Below are positions 38,592 to 48,664 of a DNA stretch of 64,000 nt, in pieces. Below the pieces are notes generated by a model. That model was not told the DNA's origin, ran no database searches, and was given only the letters and a program-made list of their open reading frames with translations. The first letter of the stretch is position 1, and each line of letters opens with the position of its first letter. The DNA is taken from NCBI RefSeq assembly GCF_009909145.1, contig NZ_JAAAPJ010000019.1:124001-188000 (forward strand). The letters are read 5' to 3'. The position numbers and the translations under genes are program-made. This stretch comes from Corallococcus silvisoli. Its GTDB lineage: Bacteria; Myxococcota; Myxococcia; Myxococcales; Myxococcaceae.

Positions 38592-39740
38592 TCAGAAGTG
38601 GTACGCGATGCCAGCGTTGACATCCAGATTGAGACCATCGCCCGCGCCGTCGTCGGCGAGTCCCAGCACCGCCTGCGCGATGTTCGTCCCCAGCTCCAAC
38701 TGGAAGCCCACGCGGCCCACCAGCAGGTACTCCAATCCGACGAAACCCACGACGGACGGCAGCGGGCCCGTGTTCTGGAAGATGCCGTAGTCGCCGAACG
38801 ACAACTGCACGCCCAGACCAAAACCCCAGTAGGGGCGCAATGACGTGTCCAGACGGTGGTAGTGCCGTGCCCCCAGGATGCTCGGAAGCACGTTGAGCTT
38901 GCCATCGCCGCTCTCGCCGCTGGCCCGGACCAGCGTGAAGCCCACCTGGAGGAAGCCCTGCCATTCCGGGTGGAACCAATACCCCAGCTCCAGGTCCAGC
39001 CCCGGATTCAACGACGACAGCTTGTCGATGAAGCTGTTGTTGAAGCGCAACCCCAGCGTCAGCCCGCCCCCCGGCGACGACGCGACCGCCCCGCCCAACA
39101 GCGGCCGGGCCGTCACGGTCGCGCCGGGAGACTCCAGCGCGGCGCTCAGGTCATCGGACACAGCGACGGCCGTGCGAAGCAACTCTCCGTCATCGGAGGC
39201 CTCCGCACGAGGTCGAGCGAGGCTGCGTCCCTCCTGCGTGTCCACCAGGCTCGCGGTGAGGAGGTACTGGTCCCCGAAGCGGTCCAGCCGGCCGGTGAGG
39301 ATGAAGCGGGCCCCCGTCAGCGTGGACAACTCCTGGAGGCAGTGGCCCTTCTCGCACGTGGTGTCGCCCAGGAGCTGCCGCTGGCGCTCGGCGCTGAGCC
39401 GCGTCTGGAGGTCGCGCTGGGACAGCACTCGCAGCCGAGGCGACTCCGCGATCCGGCTCGCGATGAGGGACGTGATGCCCGGCGCGGCTTCCTTCCCCGC
39501 CGCGTTGGCTTCGAACGGAAGCACGGCCACGGTCGCCGGGGCCTGCGTCACCTCCACGTCCGGGACCATCGCCCCCGGAGCGCCCGCCCCCGCTCCGGAT
39601 GAAGACTCGCCGGGCAGGGCCTGCGTCCCAGCCTGCGCTGAAGCGGGGGGCAAGGCCATCCCCTCCTGCGCGAGGGCAGGCACCGCCAGCGACATGAGGC
39701 ACGGAACGAGGAACCAGGGGGTGCGTGACACGCGCGACAC
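38592..39740 (-). CDS. Exported protein: CsgG/FlgO-like N-terminal domain plus outer-membrane barrel
   Basis: A 382-residue protein from GTG 39740, behind a GGAGGAGGG site. A signal peptide (FLVPCLMSLAVPALA) precedes a Pro/Ala linker. A domain of about 130 residues (VAVLPFEANAAGKEAAPGIT, RLRVLSQRDLQTRLS, FILTGRLDRFGDQYLLTASL) resembles FlgO/CsgG-type curli-export or flagellar accessory proteins. The C-terminal half has alternating hydrophobic strands (GLTLGLRFNNSF, FLQVGFTLVRASG, LDVNAGIAYHF) and ends in Phe, as in an outer-membrane barrel. It probably sits in the outer membrane. Function unknown. Confidence 0.75.
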   Translation of the reverse strand: MSRVSRTPWFLVPCLMSLAVPALAQEGMALPPASAQAGTQALPGESSSGAGAGAPGAMVPDVEVTQAPATVAVLPFEANAAGKEAAPGITSLIASRIAESPRLRVLSQRDLQTRLSAERQRQLLGDTTCEKGHCLQELSTLTGARFILTGRLDRFGDQYLLTASLVDTQEGRSLARPRAEASDDGELLRTAVAVSDDLSAALESPGATVTARPLLGGAVASSPGGGLTLGLRFNNSFIDKLSSLNPGLDLELGYWFHPEWQGFLQVGFTLVRASGESGDGKLNVLPSILGARHYHRLDTSLRPYWGFGLGVQLSFGDYGIFQNTGPLPSVVGFVGLEYLLVGRVGFQLELGTNIAQAVLGLADDGAGDGLNLDVNAGIAYHF

Positions 39741-39824
39741 TCTACCCTCCTCCAGGCCCGCGCCCAGCGCCTCCGTGCCGCGCGGCCCGACACTTCCGCC
39801 TTGCGCGCCCGCTCCCCTGCCCGC

Positions 39825-40607
39825 TCAGGCCTGCTGGTTGAGCTTCGCCGCGACGAAACGCACCGCGGCACGGGGACTGAACCGCAGCGAGAACGCGGCC
39901 AGCCAGTTGAGGACGCCGTGCACGGCGAGGACCCGCCCCTTCATCATCGCCCCATAGGCATGCGCGGCCACCTCGGGCGCCTCCGCCACTCCCGACCGCT
40001 TGAACAGACGCGACTCCGCGTTGCCCGCGCGCGCCGTGAACTCCGTCCGCGTGGCCCCCGGGCAGTGACAGGTCACCGTCACGCCCGTGCCCTCCAGCTC
40101 GAACGCGAGCGCCTCCGTGAGCGACAGCACGAACGCCTTCGTCGCGTAGTACGTGGCCATGTACGGCCCTGGCTGGAAACCCGCCGTGGACGCGATGTTG
40201 AGGATGCGCCCCTGCTTGCGCTCGCGCATGGGCCGGGCGAACAGGTGCGTCAACTTCAGGAGCGCCGTGCAGTTGACCTCCACCATCTCCGCCTCGCGCG
40301 CCAGGTCCTGGTCGAGGAACGCCCCGGACGAACCAAAGCCCGCGTTGTTGACCAGGAAGTCCACCGCGAGCCCCAGCTCCTGGACCCGCGCGAAGAGCTG
40401 CTCGGGCGCGGACGGCTGACCCAGGTCCGCTGGCAGCACGTGCGCCTTCACGCCATGCGCCTGCTCCAGCTTCCGAGCCAGCGCCTCCAGCTTCGCCACG
40501 CCCCGCGCCACGAGGATGACGTCGTGGCCGTCCTTCGCGAAGAGCTCCGCGAACTGCTCCCCGAGTCCCACTGACGCGCCAGTGATGAGCGCCACTTTCC
40601 GCGACAT
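39825..40607 (-). CDS. Short-chain dehydrogenase/reductase
   Basis: A 260-residue classical SDR from ATG 40607, with GGGAGG upstream. It has the cofactor motif TGASVGLG (TGxxxGxG), NNAG (LVNNAGFGSSGAF), a catalytic Ser in NIASTAGFQ, and YATK (TYYATKAFV). Acidic/Arg context after the second strand (ILVARGVAKLEAL) hints at NADP use. The family oxidises or reduces alcohols, ketones or acyl chains. The substrate cannot be inferred. It is divergent from the CoA-ligase gene. Confidence 0.9.
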   Translation of the reverse strand: MSRKVALITGASVGLGEQFAELFAKDGHDVILVARGVAKLEALARKLEQAHGVKAHVLPADLGQPSAPEQLFARVQELGLAVDFLVNNAGFGSSGAFLDQDLAREAEMVEVNCTALLKLTHLFARPMRERKQGRILNIASTAGFQPGPYMATYYATKAFVLSLTEALAFELEGTGVTVTCHCPGATRTEFTARAGNAESRLFKRSGVAEAPEVAAHAYGAMMKGRVLAVHGVLNWLAAFSLRFSPRAAVRFVAAKLNQQA

Positions 40608-40777
40608 GGTGAAGCCTCCCAGCGAGCGATATAGCAGCTCGTCCGCACGCCGCGCGCCGTGCGGCCAGGGAACCCGGTGCTTCATGGCGGATGGCCGGCC
40701 GCCGCCCCCCGACGAAGCCATTGCACGAACGCGCCGAGGACCGTATCCGGGAAGGGCACCGGAACGGGAGCGTGGCC

Positions 40778-42310
40778 ATGGAACGGACGAACACCCTCGA
40801 AGCGCTGCTCGCGCAGGGACGCGCGGAGGATGACGCCCTGGGCGCTCCAGGACGTCCGGGGCTGACCTACGGCGCGCTGAGGGAGCTCACCTCGCGGGTC
40901 CGTGAACAGCTCAATGCGTGGGGCCTGGGGCAGGGAGATCGCATCGCGCTGGTGCTGCCCAACGGGCCGGAGATGGCCTCCGCCTTCCTCGCCGTGGCCA
41001 GCGCCGCGACGACGGCTCCGCTCAACCCCGCCTACCGCGCGGACGAGCTCGCCTTCTATCTGGACGACCTCCAGGCCCGTGCCCTCGTCGTGCTGGAGGG
41101 TGCGGAAGGCCCTGCACGCGAGGTCGCTCGTGCCCGGAGCCTCCCGCTCATCGAACTGACGCCGACCTCCGGAGGACCGGCCGGGCACTTCAGCCTCCGC
41201 TCGGAGCCGCCCCTGGCAGGGACAGCGCGGCGCCCCGGAGCGCCCCGCGAGGAGGATGTCGCGCTGGTGCTGCACACGTCGGGCACCACGGCGCGACCGA
41301 AGCTCGTGCCGCTGACCCACGCCAATCTCAGCGCCTCCGCGAGGAACATCGGGACACGGCTGGGCCTGGGCGCGGGTGACGCGTGCCTCAACATCATGCC
41401 GCTGTTCCACATCCACGGCCTCGTGGCGGCGGTGCTGTCCAGCCTGGGCGCTGGAGGCCGCGTGGTGTGCACGCCGGGCTTCAACGCCCTGCGCTTCTTC
41501 GCCTGGTTCGAGGAGGTCCGCCCCACCTGGTACACGGCCGTTCCCACCATGCATCAAGCCCTGGTGGAGCGCGCCCGCCGCAACACGCGGAGCCTCGATG
41601 GACACCGCCTGCGCTTCATCCGCTCCTCCTCCGCGTCGCTCCCACCCCAGGTGATGGAAGAGCTGGAGCGCGTCTTCGGCGTGCCCGTCATCGAGAGCTA
41701 CGGCATGACCGAGGCCGCGCACCAGATGGCCTCCAACCCGCTTCCTCCGATCCCCCGGTACGCGGGCTCGGTGGGGCTCGCCGCCGGGCCCGAGATCGCC
41801 ATCATGGATGGCGCCGCGGGCGCGCTGCTTCCCTCGGGGGAGCTCGGAGAGGTGGTCATCCGGGGCCCCAACGTCATGTCTGGCTATGTGAACAACCCCG
41901 AAGCCAACGCGCGCGCCTTCACCCACGGGTGGTTCCGCACGGGCGACCAGGGCACGCTCGACGCACAGGGCTATCTGCGGCTCACCGGCCGGCTCAAGGA
42001 GCTCATCAACCGCGGCGGGGAGAAGGTGAGCCCGCTGGAGGTGGACACCGTGTTGCTGGATCATCCCGCCGTGCTGCAGGCCGTGACGTTCGCCCTGCCC
42101 CACCCGAAGCTCGGTGAGGACGTGGCCGCCGCCGTGGTGCTGCGCGAAGGCCAGGCCGCCACCGAGCGCGAGCTGCGTGACTTCGTGGCGGCGCGCGTGG
42201 CCGACTTCAAGGTGCCCCGACGCGTCGTCCTCCTCACGGAGCTGCCCAAGGGGCCCACTGGCAAGGTGCAGCGCATCGGGCTCGCGGAGCGGCTGGGGCT
42301 CACGTCATGA
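40778..42310 (+). CDS. Acyl/oxalyl-CoA synthetase-like AMP-forming ligase
   Basis: 510 residues from ATG 40778 (GGGAG upstream). All ANL-superfamily motifs are present: LHTSGTTARPKLVPLTH (P-loop), YGMTEAAHQMASNPLPP (adenine/substrate motif), GWFRTGDQG, the hinge KELINRGGEKVSP, and the C-terminal lysine in PKGPTGKVQR. The TEAAHQMASNPLPP stretch resembles the Pcs60/AAE3 oxalate-CoA ligase group, so a short dicarboxylate such as oxalate is a candidate substrate (inference). It activates its acid as an acyl-AMP and transfers it to CoA. The stop overlaps the next gene's ATG (ATGA), linking the two. Confidence 0.85.
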   Translation: MERTNTLEALLAQGRAEDDALGAPGRPGLTYGALRELTSRVREQLNAWGLGQGDRIALVLPNGPEMASAFLAVASAATTAPLNPAYRADELAFYLDDLQARALVVLEGAEGPAREVARARSLPLIELTPTSGGPAGHFSLRSEPPLAGTARRPGAPREEDVALVLHTSGTTARPKLVPLTHANLSASARNIGTRLGLGAGDACLNIMPLFHIHGLVAAVLSSLGAGGRVVCTPGFNALRFFAWFEEVRPTWYTAVPTMHQALVERARRNTRSLDGHRLRFIRSSSASLPPQVMEELERVFGVPVIESYGMTEAAHQMASNPLPPIPRYAGSVGLAAGPEIAIMDGAAGALLPSGELGEVVIRGPNVMSGYVNNPEANARAFTHGWFRTGDQGTLDAQGYLRLTGRLKELINRGGEKVSPLEVDTVLLDHPAVLQAVTFALPHPKLGEDVAAAVVLREGQAATERELRDFVAARVADFKVPRRVVLLTELPKGPTGKVQRIGLAERLGLTS

Positions 42311-43308
42311 GGATCGCCATCTTCGGCGCGGGCGCCATCGGCGGGTTCCTCGGCGTCAAGCTGCTCCAGGCTGGCGCGGACGTCACCTTCATCGCGCGAG
42401 GCGCCCACCTGGACGCGATGCGCGCCAACGGCGTCACGCTCACGAGCGGCGGCGAGACCGTCACCGTGCATCCCCCCTGCACCGACTCGCCCGACGAGGC
42501 GGGGCCCCAGGACTACGTGTTCCTCACGATGAAGGCCCACGCCCTGCCCGCCGCCGCGCCACAGGTCGCCCGGCTGCTGGGCCCGGAGACGGCGCTCGTC
42601 ACCGGCATCAACGGCGTGCCCTACTGGTACTTCCACGGACTCGAAGGCCCCTACGCGGGCCGCCACCTCGAAAGCGTGGACCCCGGGGGCGTGCTGCTGC
42701 GCACCCTCCCCCCGGAGCGCGTCATCGCCACCGTGGTGTACCCGGCCGCAGAGGTCGTCGCCCCGGGCGTCATCGTCCACACGTACAACGACCGCGTGAC
42801 GCTGGGCGAACCCGACGGCAGCAAGAGCCCGCGCGTGCAGGCCCTCTCGCGGATCATGATCCAGGCCGGGCTCAAGTCACCGGTGCGCCCGCGGATCCGC
42901 GATGAGATCTGGGTGAAGCTCTGGGGCAACCTCGCCTTCAACCCGCTGTCGGTGCTCACCGGTGCGACGCTCGACGTGCTCTCGCGCCAGCCGGACCTGC
43001 GCGCCGTGGCCCGCGCGATGATGGTGGAGGCCCAGGCCGTGGCGGAAGACCTCGGCACCCGCTTCCTCATCGGCGTGGACGAGCGCATCCAGGGCGCGTC
43101 CCAGGTCGGCGCGCACAAGACGTCCATGCTCCAGGACCTGGAGCGCGGCCGCCCGATGGAGATCGACGCGCTGCTGGGCGCCGTCGTGGAGCTGGGGCAG
43201 CTCGTCGGCAGGCCCATGCCCACCTGCGAGAACATCCTCGCCCTGGTCCGTGAGCGCGCGCGCCACGCGGGAGGCTACCCGCCCCGCGCGACGCCGGACG
43301 CGTCCTAG
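42307..43308 (+). CDS. Ketopantoate-reductase-family (ApbA/PanE) dehydrogenase
   Basis: A 333-residue protein. The N-terminal dinucleotide-binding fold has GAGAIGG (MRIAIFGAGAIGGFLGVK). The catalytic-region lysine (LTMKAHAL) and the C-terminal helical motif (EIWVKLWGNLAFNPLSVLTG, KTSMLQDLERGRPMEID) match the PanE/ApbA family, including the conserved Lys/Asn and SM(L)QD signature. Members reduce 2-dehydropantoate or other 2-oxoacids with NADPH. Because it is coupled to a CoA ligase and there are no pantothenate genes here, a side pathway is possible. The 3' end overlaps the convergent peptidase gene by 4 bp. Confidence 0.85.
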   Translation: MRIAIFGAGAIGGFLGVKLLQAGADVTFIARGAHLDAMRANGVTLTSGGETVTVHPPCTDSPDEAGPQDYVFLTMKAHALPAAAPQVARLLGPETALVTGINGVPYWYFHGLEGPYAGRHLESVDPGGVLLRTLPPERVIATVVYPAAEVVAPGVIVHTYNDRVTLGEPDGSKSPRVQALSRIMIQAGLKSPVRPRIRDEIWVKLWGNLAFNPLSVLTGATLDVLSRQPDLRAVARAMMVEAQAVAEDLGTRFLIGVDERIQGASQVGAHKTSMLQDLERGRPMEIDALLGAVVELGQLVGRPMPTCENILALVRERARHAGGYPPRATPDAS

Positions 43309-44231
43309 GGATTCGCGGGCGGCATCACGCCCAGGTACTCCAGCGGATCCACCGGCTTGCCATCCACGCGCACCTCGAAGTGCACGTGCGGGCCCGACGT
43401 GCGGCCGGACTCACCCACCGTGGCGATGACCTGATCGCGGCGGACCTTCTGCCCCGTGCGCACGCGCAGGTCGCGGTTGTGCGCGTACAGGGTGATGAGC
43501 GGCGGGGCGTGCTCCACGATGACGATGAGGCCGTAGCCCTTCTGCTCGCCCGCGTAGAGGACCGTGCCCTCCTGCGCCGTCTTGATGGGCGTGCCCGCGG
43601 GCGCCGCCAGGTCGATGCCGTCGTGCGGCTCGCGGCCCTTCTTGCCGAAGCGGCCATACAGCACGCCGCGCAGCGGCCAGTCGAGCAACCCCTGCGTCGC
43701 GAGCTTCGGACGCGACGGCGCTCCCGGACGCCCTGACACCACCCGCGCTCGCGGAGGGTCCTCGCGGCGCGACACCGCCGGCACGGAGCGACGCGGCGTG
43801 GACACCGGCGCCTGCCCCGGCTTCGACAGCACCAGCTCCGGCTCCTCGTCCGACAGCGGCCCCGGGTCTCCGTAGGTCGGCGGTTCGCTCCCGGGAATCG
43901 TCAGCTCACGGCCCACCGACAGCTCGCGCGGATCCTTGATGCCATTGGCCTGGGCGAGCTCCTCCACCGTGATGCCGTACGTCTTGGCGATGCGGTACAT
44001 CGTCTCGCCCGCGGCCACGCGGTGGCGCACCGCCACCAGTTCTGGCTCGTCATGCGTGGACCGGAGCGCGAACGCCAGCGGCTTGCCCGAACCCGGGGAC
44101 TCGGGCAGCTCGCCCGCGGTCCCCAGGTGCGAGGAGGAAGCGGCCTGGGTGCCCACGCAGCCGCTGAACAGCACGGCCGCGAACAACACCCAGAGCGCCC
44201 TCCCCGCTCGGCTGGAGCCGCCCGGCCCCAA
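43305..44231 (-). CDS. LysM-M23 peptidase lipoprotein (NlpD/EnvC-type)
   Basis: 308 residues if started at TTG 44231, two bases after the surE stop. A GTG at 44282 inside surE is the alternative. The lipoprotein signal is ALWVLFAAVLFSGC. LysM (HRVAAGETMYRIAKTYGITV, LAQANGIKDPRELSVG) binds peptidoglycan. The C-terminal M23/LytM domain (GRFGKKGREPHDGIDLAAP, ETGHVHFEV-type motif SGPHVHFEVRVDGKPVDP) has the metal-binding HxH and upstream HDGID. It would cut peptidoglycan or activate amidases. The surE-peptidase order is similar to that in several proteobacteria. Confidence 0.88.
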   Translation of the reverse strand: MGPGGSSRAGRALWVLFAAVLFSGCVGTQAASSSHLGTAGELPESPGSGKPLAFALRSTHDEPELVAVRHRVAAGETMYRIAKTYGITVEELAQANGIKDPRELSVGRELTIPGSEPPTYGDPGPLSDEEPELVLSKPGQAPVSTPRRSVPAVSRREDPPRARVVSGRPGAPSRPKLATQGLLDWPLRGVLYGRFGKKGREPHDGIDLAAPAGTPIKTAQEGTVLYAGEQKGYGLIVIVEHAPPLITLYAHNRDLRVRTGQKVRRDQVIATVGESGRTSGPHVHFEVRVDGKPVDPLEYLGVMPPANP

Positions 44232-44233
44232 CC

Positions 44234-45027
44234 TCAGGCACCGCCGCCCGGACCGTGCCGCGTGAAGCCTGGCAGGTTCCACCCCGACAGCTCGGGGATG
44301 CGGCCGTGGTCGGTCATCTCGAAGTGCAGCGGCGTCACCGACACGCGCTTCTCATCGAACACGGCGTTGCAGTCACTGCCCGGGATGTTCTCGTGGGCGT
44401 ACTCCGTGCCGCCAATCCAGTAGTACTTGCGGCCGCGCGGGTCCTCCTTCTCCACGACGTTGTAGCCGTAGGAGTGCCGACCCTGCCGGGTGATGGCGTA
44501 GCCGTCCGGCTCCACGCCCCCCGGGATGTTCACGTTGAGGAGCATCCGGGGCGGCAGGGGCCGCGACAGCGCCTCCGTCACCAGCGCGCGCGCGAAGCGG
44601 CCCGCGGGCGCGAAGTCGAAGGGCCCTCGCGACACCAGGCTGAACGCGATGGCGGGGATGCCCAGGAAGGCCGCCTCCATGGCCGCCGCCACCGTCCCGG
44701 AGTAGGTGACGTCGTCCGCCAGGTTCGCGCCGTGATTGATGCCGGAGACCATGAGCTGGGGACGATTGTCCTTCAGCAAGTGGTTCACCGCCAGATACGA
44801 GCAATCCGTGGGGGTGCCGTCCACGGCGAACCACCGCTCGCGCACCTCCTTGATGCGCAGCGGCCGGTGCAGGCTGATGGCGTGGGAGGCGGCGCTCTGT
44901 TCCCGGTCGGGCGCCACCACCCACACCTCGCCCAGGGGACTCACCGCCTCGACGAGCGTCTGGAGCCCTTCGGAGAAGTAGCCGTCGTCGTTGGAGACGA
45001 GGATGCGGGGGCGAGACGTACTCACAG

Positions 45028-45031
<4 letters not shown>
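44234..45031 (-). CDS. surE: 5'-nucleotidase SurE
   Basis: A 265-residue SurE from GTG 45031, overlapping the enolase stop (GTGA). The N-terminal acidic metal site ILVSNDDGY, the serine SAASHAISLH, and the conserved TPTDCSYLAV and NHGANLADDVTYSGTVAAA stretches are all present. SurE hydrolyses nucleoside monophosphates with divalent metal and is linked to stationary-phase survival. It lies between eno and the LysM-M23 peptidase. Confidence 0.95.
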
Positions 45032-46326
<1,295 letters not shown>

Positions 46327-46406
46327 AGGGCGCCGTTTCTACGAGGCACGGCCGGAACGGGCAAGCACGCTCGCACCGTCGCCCTGCTACAGTGTCCAGC
46401 CGCCGA

Positions 46407-47495
46407 ATGCCTCCTCCTCCCAAGCGCCGCGCCACGGGTCCCGACCCGCTTCCCGGGCAACGCGCCCGGGGTGCCCTGCTGGGGCTCGCCATTGGCAATG
46501 CCCTGGCCGTCCCCACCGCGGGCAGACCCTTCTTCGCGCCGTCCTTCCCCCAGCTCGCCGAGGGGCCCTACCTGGACCTGCACGGTGGCGGCCCGCACGA
46601 GCTGCGCAAGGGGCAGGTGACGGAGCCCACCCAGCTCGCCGTCGCGCTGACGCTCAGCCTGCGCGACGTGAAGCGGTACGACGCCGCGGACGCGCTCCGG
46701 CGATACCGGGCCTGGCAGTCCCACGCCTTCGCCGTCAGTGAACCTATGAAGGAGGTGCTGCAGGAGTGCGAGGCGGGCATGACCAGCCAGGTCAAGGAGG
46801 CCGGCCGGCGCGTCTGGTTGAAGAACTTCCGCCGCGTGGCCCCCGCCGGAGCCCTGCCGCGCGTGGTGCCCCTGGGCGTCCACCTGACCAAGGACCCCTT
46901 CGCGCTGGCCAAGGCCGCCCTCGAGGACACCGCCCTCACCCACTTCGACCCCCGCTGCCAGCTCGCCAGCGCGGGGCTGTGCGCCGCCATCGCCAAGGCG
47001 GTGACGGGCGGCCCCACCCTGAAGGCCGCCGACCTGCTGCCCGCCGCGGAGGTCGGCATCTCCCTCGCGGGCGCCGCCCTGGGGCGCCAGGAGAAGGACC
47101 ACGTCCAGGAGGTGGCCCGCGCCTCCGCCCTCCTGCGCGAGGATCTGGCCCTGGCGGCCCAGGACGACCCGCAGCTGTATGGCCCGGAGCTGCACCTCCA
47201 CCGGCCCGGCAACAACGCGGTTCGCGCGGCGTTCCGGCTGGCCTTCTGGGAGCTGCTGCACGTCCCCACCGTGGAGCGCGCGCTGGTGGACGTCATCCAC
47301 CGGGGCGGCGACACGGAGGTCCACGCCTCCATCACCGGGGCGCTGCTGGGCGCCTTCCACGGTGAGGATGCGCTGCCAGCGGAATGGCGCCAGAAGGTCC
47401 TGCTGGCCCTCCAGCCCTACAACCCCCTCCAGAAAGGAACGGTGCTGTGGGAGGTCTACCACCCCCGGCACCTCCTGCTGCTGGCCCCGGCCTAG
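46407..47495 (+). CDS. ADP-ribosylglycohydrolase-family protein with altered metal-site motifs
   Basis: 362 residues from ATG 46407 (GTG at 46392 would add five). The fold-typical opening GARALLGLAIGNALAVP-like stretch (GALLGLAIGNALAVPTAG) and the C-terminal GGDTEVHASITGALLGAFHG place it in the ADP-ribosylglycohydrolase family. However, the usual GDALG reads GNALA, and the usual TDDT metal motif reads TEPTQ. In well-studied members these acids bind two magnesium ions, so hydrolase activity may be lost or changed. Alone on its strand, divergent from eno. Substrate unknown. Confidence 0.8.
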   Translation: MPPPPKRRATGPDPLPGQRARGALLGLAIGNALAVPTAGRPFFAPSFPQLAEGPYLDLHGGGPHELRKGQVTEPTQLAVALTLSLRDVKRYDAADALRRYRAWQSHAFAVSEPMKEVLQECEAGMTSQVKEAGRRVWLKNFRRVAPAGALPRVVPLGVHLTKDPFALAKAALEDTALTHFDPRCQLASAGLCAAIAKAVTGGPTLKAADLLPAAEVGISLAGAALGRQEKDHVQEVARASALLREDLALAAQDDPQLYGPELHLHRPGNNAVRAAFRLAFWELLHVPTVERALVDVIHRGGDTEVHASITGALLGAFHGEDALPAEWRQKVLLALQPYNPLQKGTVLWEVYHPRHLLLLAPA

Positions 47496-47528
47496 CCGTC
47501 CCGCGACGGCCACCGCCCGCAAATGAGA

Positions 47529-47573
47529 AGCCCGCGGGGGGCCGCCCGGTGAGGGACGGCTCGGCCGCGGGCT
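47529..47573 (+). terminator. Hairpin after the ADP-ribosylglycohydrolase-like gene
   Basis: AGCCCGCGG (47529-47537) can pair with CCGCGGGCT (47565-47573) across a 27-nt loop. There is no T-run, so termination is not certain. Confidence 0.35.
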
Positions 47574-47583
47574 CCAGGACACG

Positions 47584-47603
47584 CCGTGGCGCAGGGGCCA
47601 CGG
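47584..47603 (-). terminator. Hairpin after the 59-aa small-protein gene
   Basis: CCGTGGC (47584-47590) and GCCACGG (47597-47603) form a 7-bp stem with a 6-nt loop, 13 bp beyond the stop codon of the small minus-strand gene. No T-run follows. Confidence 0.4.
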
Positions 47604-47616
47604 GGGGTTGCGTCAT

Positions 47617-47796
47617 TCAGGCGAGCAGGTCGATGACGACGACGCCCCGAGACGGCTTCTCGTCCTCGGTGTCCGTCCTCCGGTGGGGACGGTCATCCGG
47701 TGCGGGCAGTGGGAGCTCCACCACCGGCCGCTCGTAGTCCTCGCGGCGGAGCCGCTCGCGGCGCTTGATTTCTTCGATGATGAACGCGTCGAGCAT
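47617..47796 (-). CDS. Small charged protein of 59 residues, function unknown
   Basis: ATG 47796 to TGA 47617 encodes 59 residues. An N-terminal helix (MLDAFIIEEIKRRERLRRED) is followed by a short Pro-rich part (VVELPLPAPDD), an Asp/Glu/Arg-rich stretch and a hydrophobic end (GVVVIDLLA). A GGGAG site lies about 12 nt before the ATG, and a hairpin follows the stop. No domain is recognised. The amphipathic helix and conserved-looking tail argue for a real gene. Possible roles such as a small regulatory partner are speculation. Confidence 0.65.
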   Translation of the reverse strand: MLDAFIIEEIKRRERLRREDYERPVVELPLPAPDDRPHRRTDTEDEKPSRGVVVIDLLA

Positions 47797-48196
47797 GGGT
47801 TCGGTCTCTCCCTCAGCCTACGTACCCCGATGTACGCCCGCCGTCCCGCCCCCTTACCACTTCCACATCTCTCTGATGCAAATTAAGAACCCCGGTTTCT
47901 TTCTGGGTGCGCCGCCATGATTCCGCATGGCTGCTCGTCCACCTCCCGACACCGGGGCCATGGCAACCGTGGCACGCATGTCATGGGAACCGCAGCGGAC
48001 GTTTGAAATCCGCCTGATCCTAATGCGCTCAACGCGCGCCGCAACCCGACTCGTTTCAAGTGGGTCCCCACCTTTCCTACCGCACGGTTCCGGCCAAAAA
48101 GGGCCCGCCTGCCCTCCTGCTCCCAACGCGGCAGGGGCCGGGTGGGAAGACAGGCAGGCAGGCGGAGGCTGAGGCAGGCCGTCGGACGGCGGGGCT
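47797..48196. other. Intergenic region without a supported gene
   Basis: About 400 bp between the small protein and the SRPBCC gene. It includes a relatively AT-rich patch at 47860-47910 that could hold the small gene's promoter (TTGCAT on the minus strand). A run of GGCAGGCAGGC-type short repeats lies near 48150-48180. The open frame at 47854-48126 (minus) looks non-coding. No RNA gene was recognised. Confidence 0.4.
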
Positions 48197-48622
48197 TCAG
48201 GGGGCTTCGGCGCGGCGCTTGAACGCGTCCAGCATCTTGGGGAGCTGGGATTCCGTCAGGGTGTTGATGATGGTCTTGGGGATGAGGGCGCCCAGGGCCA
48301 TCTCCACGTTGTAGGTGGCGCGCGTCTTGCCCTCGCCTTCGGGCTCCAGGGTCCAGCTGCCCTTGTTGTCCTTCATCACCTCACCCTCGACGAAGGTCCA
48401 GGACATGCGCTTGGGGCGCTCCTCGGTGACCTTGATGGTGTAGCGGATGCGCTTCACCACATCGACCTCGTAGTGCACCTGGACGGTGTTGCCCTGGCGC
48501 TGGGAGGTGGAGACCTTCTTCACCTCCGGCAGGAACTCCGCGTAGCGGTCGTAGTTGGTGATGATGTCGAAGACCTTCTCGACGGGGGCGTTGATGGTGA
48601 TGGTGCGCGTGGCGCCGGCCAT
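48197..48622 (-). CDS. SRPBCC/START-fold (polyketide cyclase-like) protein
   Basis: A 141-residue protein from ATG 48622 with GGAGA upstream. It shows the typical N-terminal TITINAPVEKVFDIITNYDR, then alternating strands (VQVHYEVDVVKRIRYTIKV) and a C-terminal helix (LTESQLPKMLDAFKRRAE). These helix-grip proteins bind lipids or other hydrophobic molecules, and some resemble the RatA/Coq10 group. The ligand is unknown. It is 42 bp downstream of glpX. Confidence 0.85.
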   Translation of the reverse strand: MAGATRTITINAPVEKVFDIITNYDRYAEFLPEVKKVSTSQRQGNTVQVHYEVDVVKRIRYTIKVTEERPKRMSWTFVEGEVMKDNKGSWTLEPEGEGKTRATYNVEMALGALIPKTIINTLTESQLPKMLDAFKRRAEAP

Positions 48623-48664
48623 GGCGGTGTCTCCTGGGTTGAGCGACGAAGCGAGGGGGACAGC

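Noticed and set aside
47854..48126. Minus-strand frame of 90 codons in the intergenic region
   Set aside because: No ribosome site, odd composition and no domain; likely chance.
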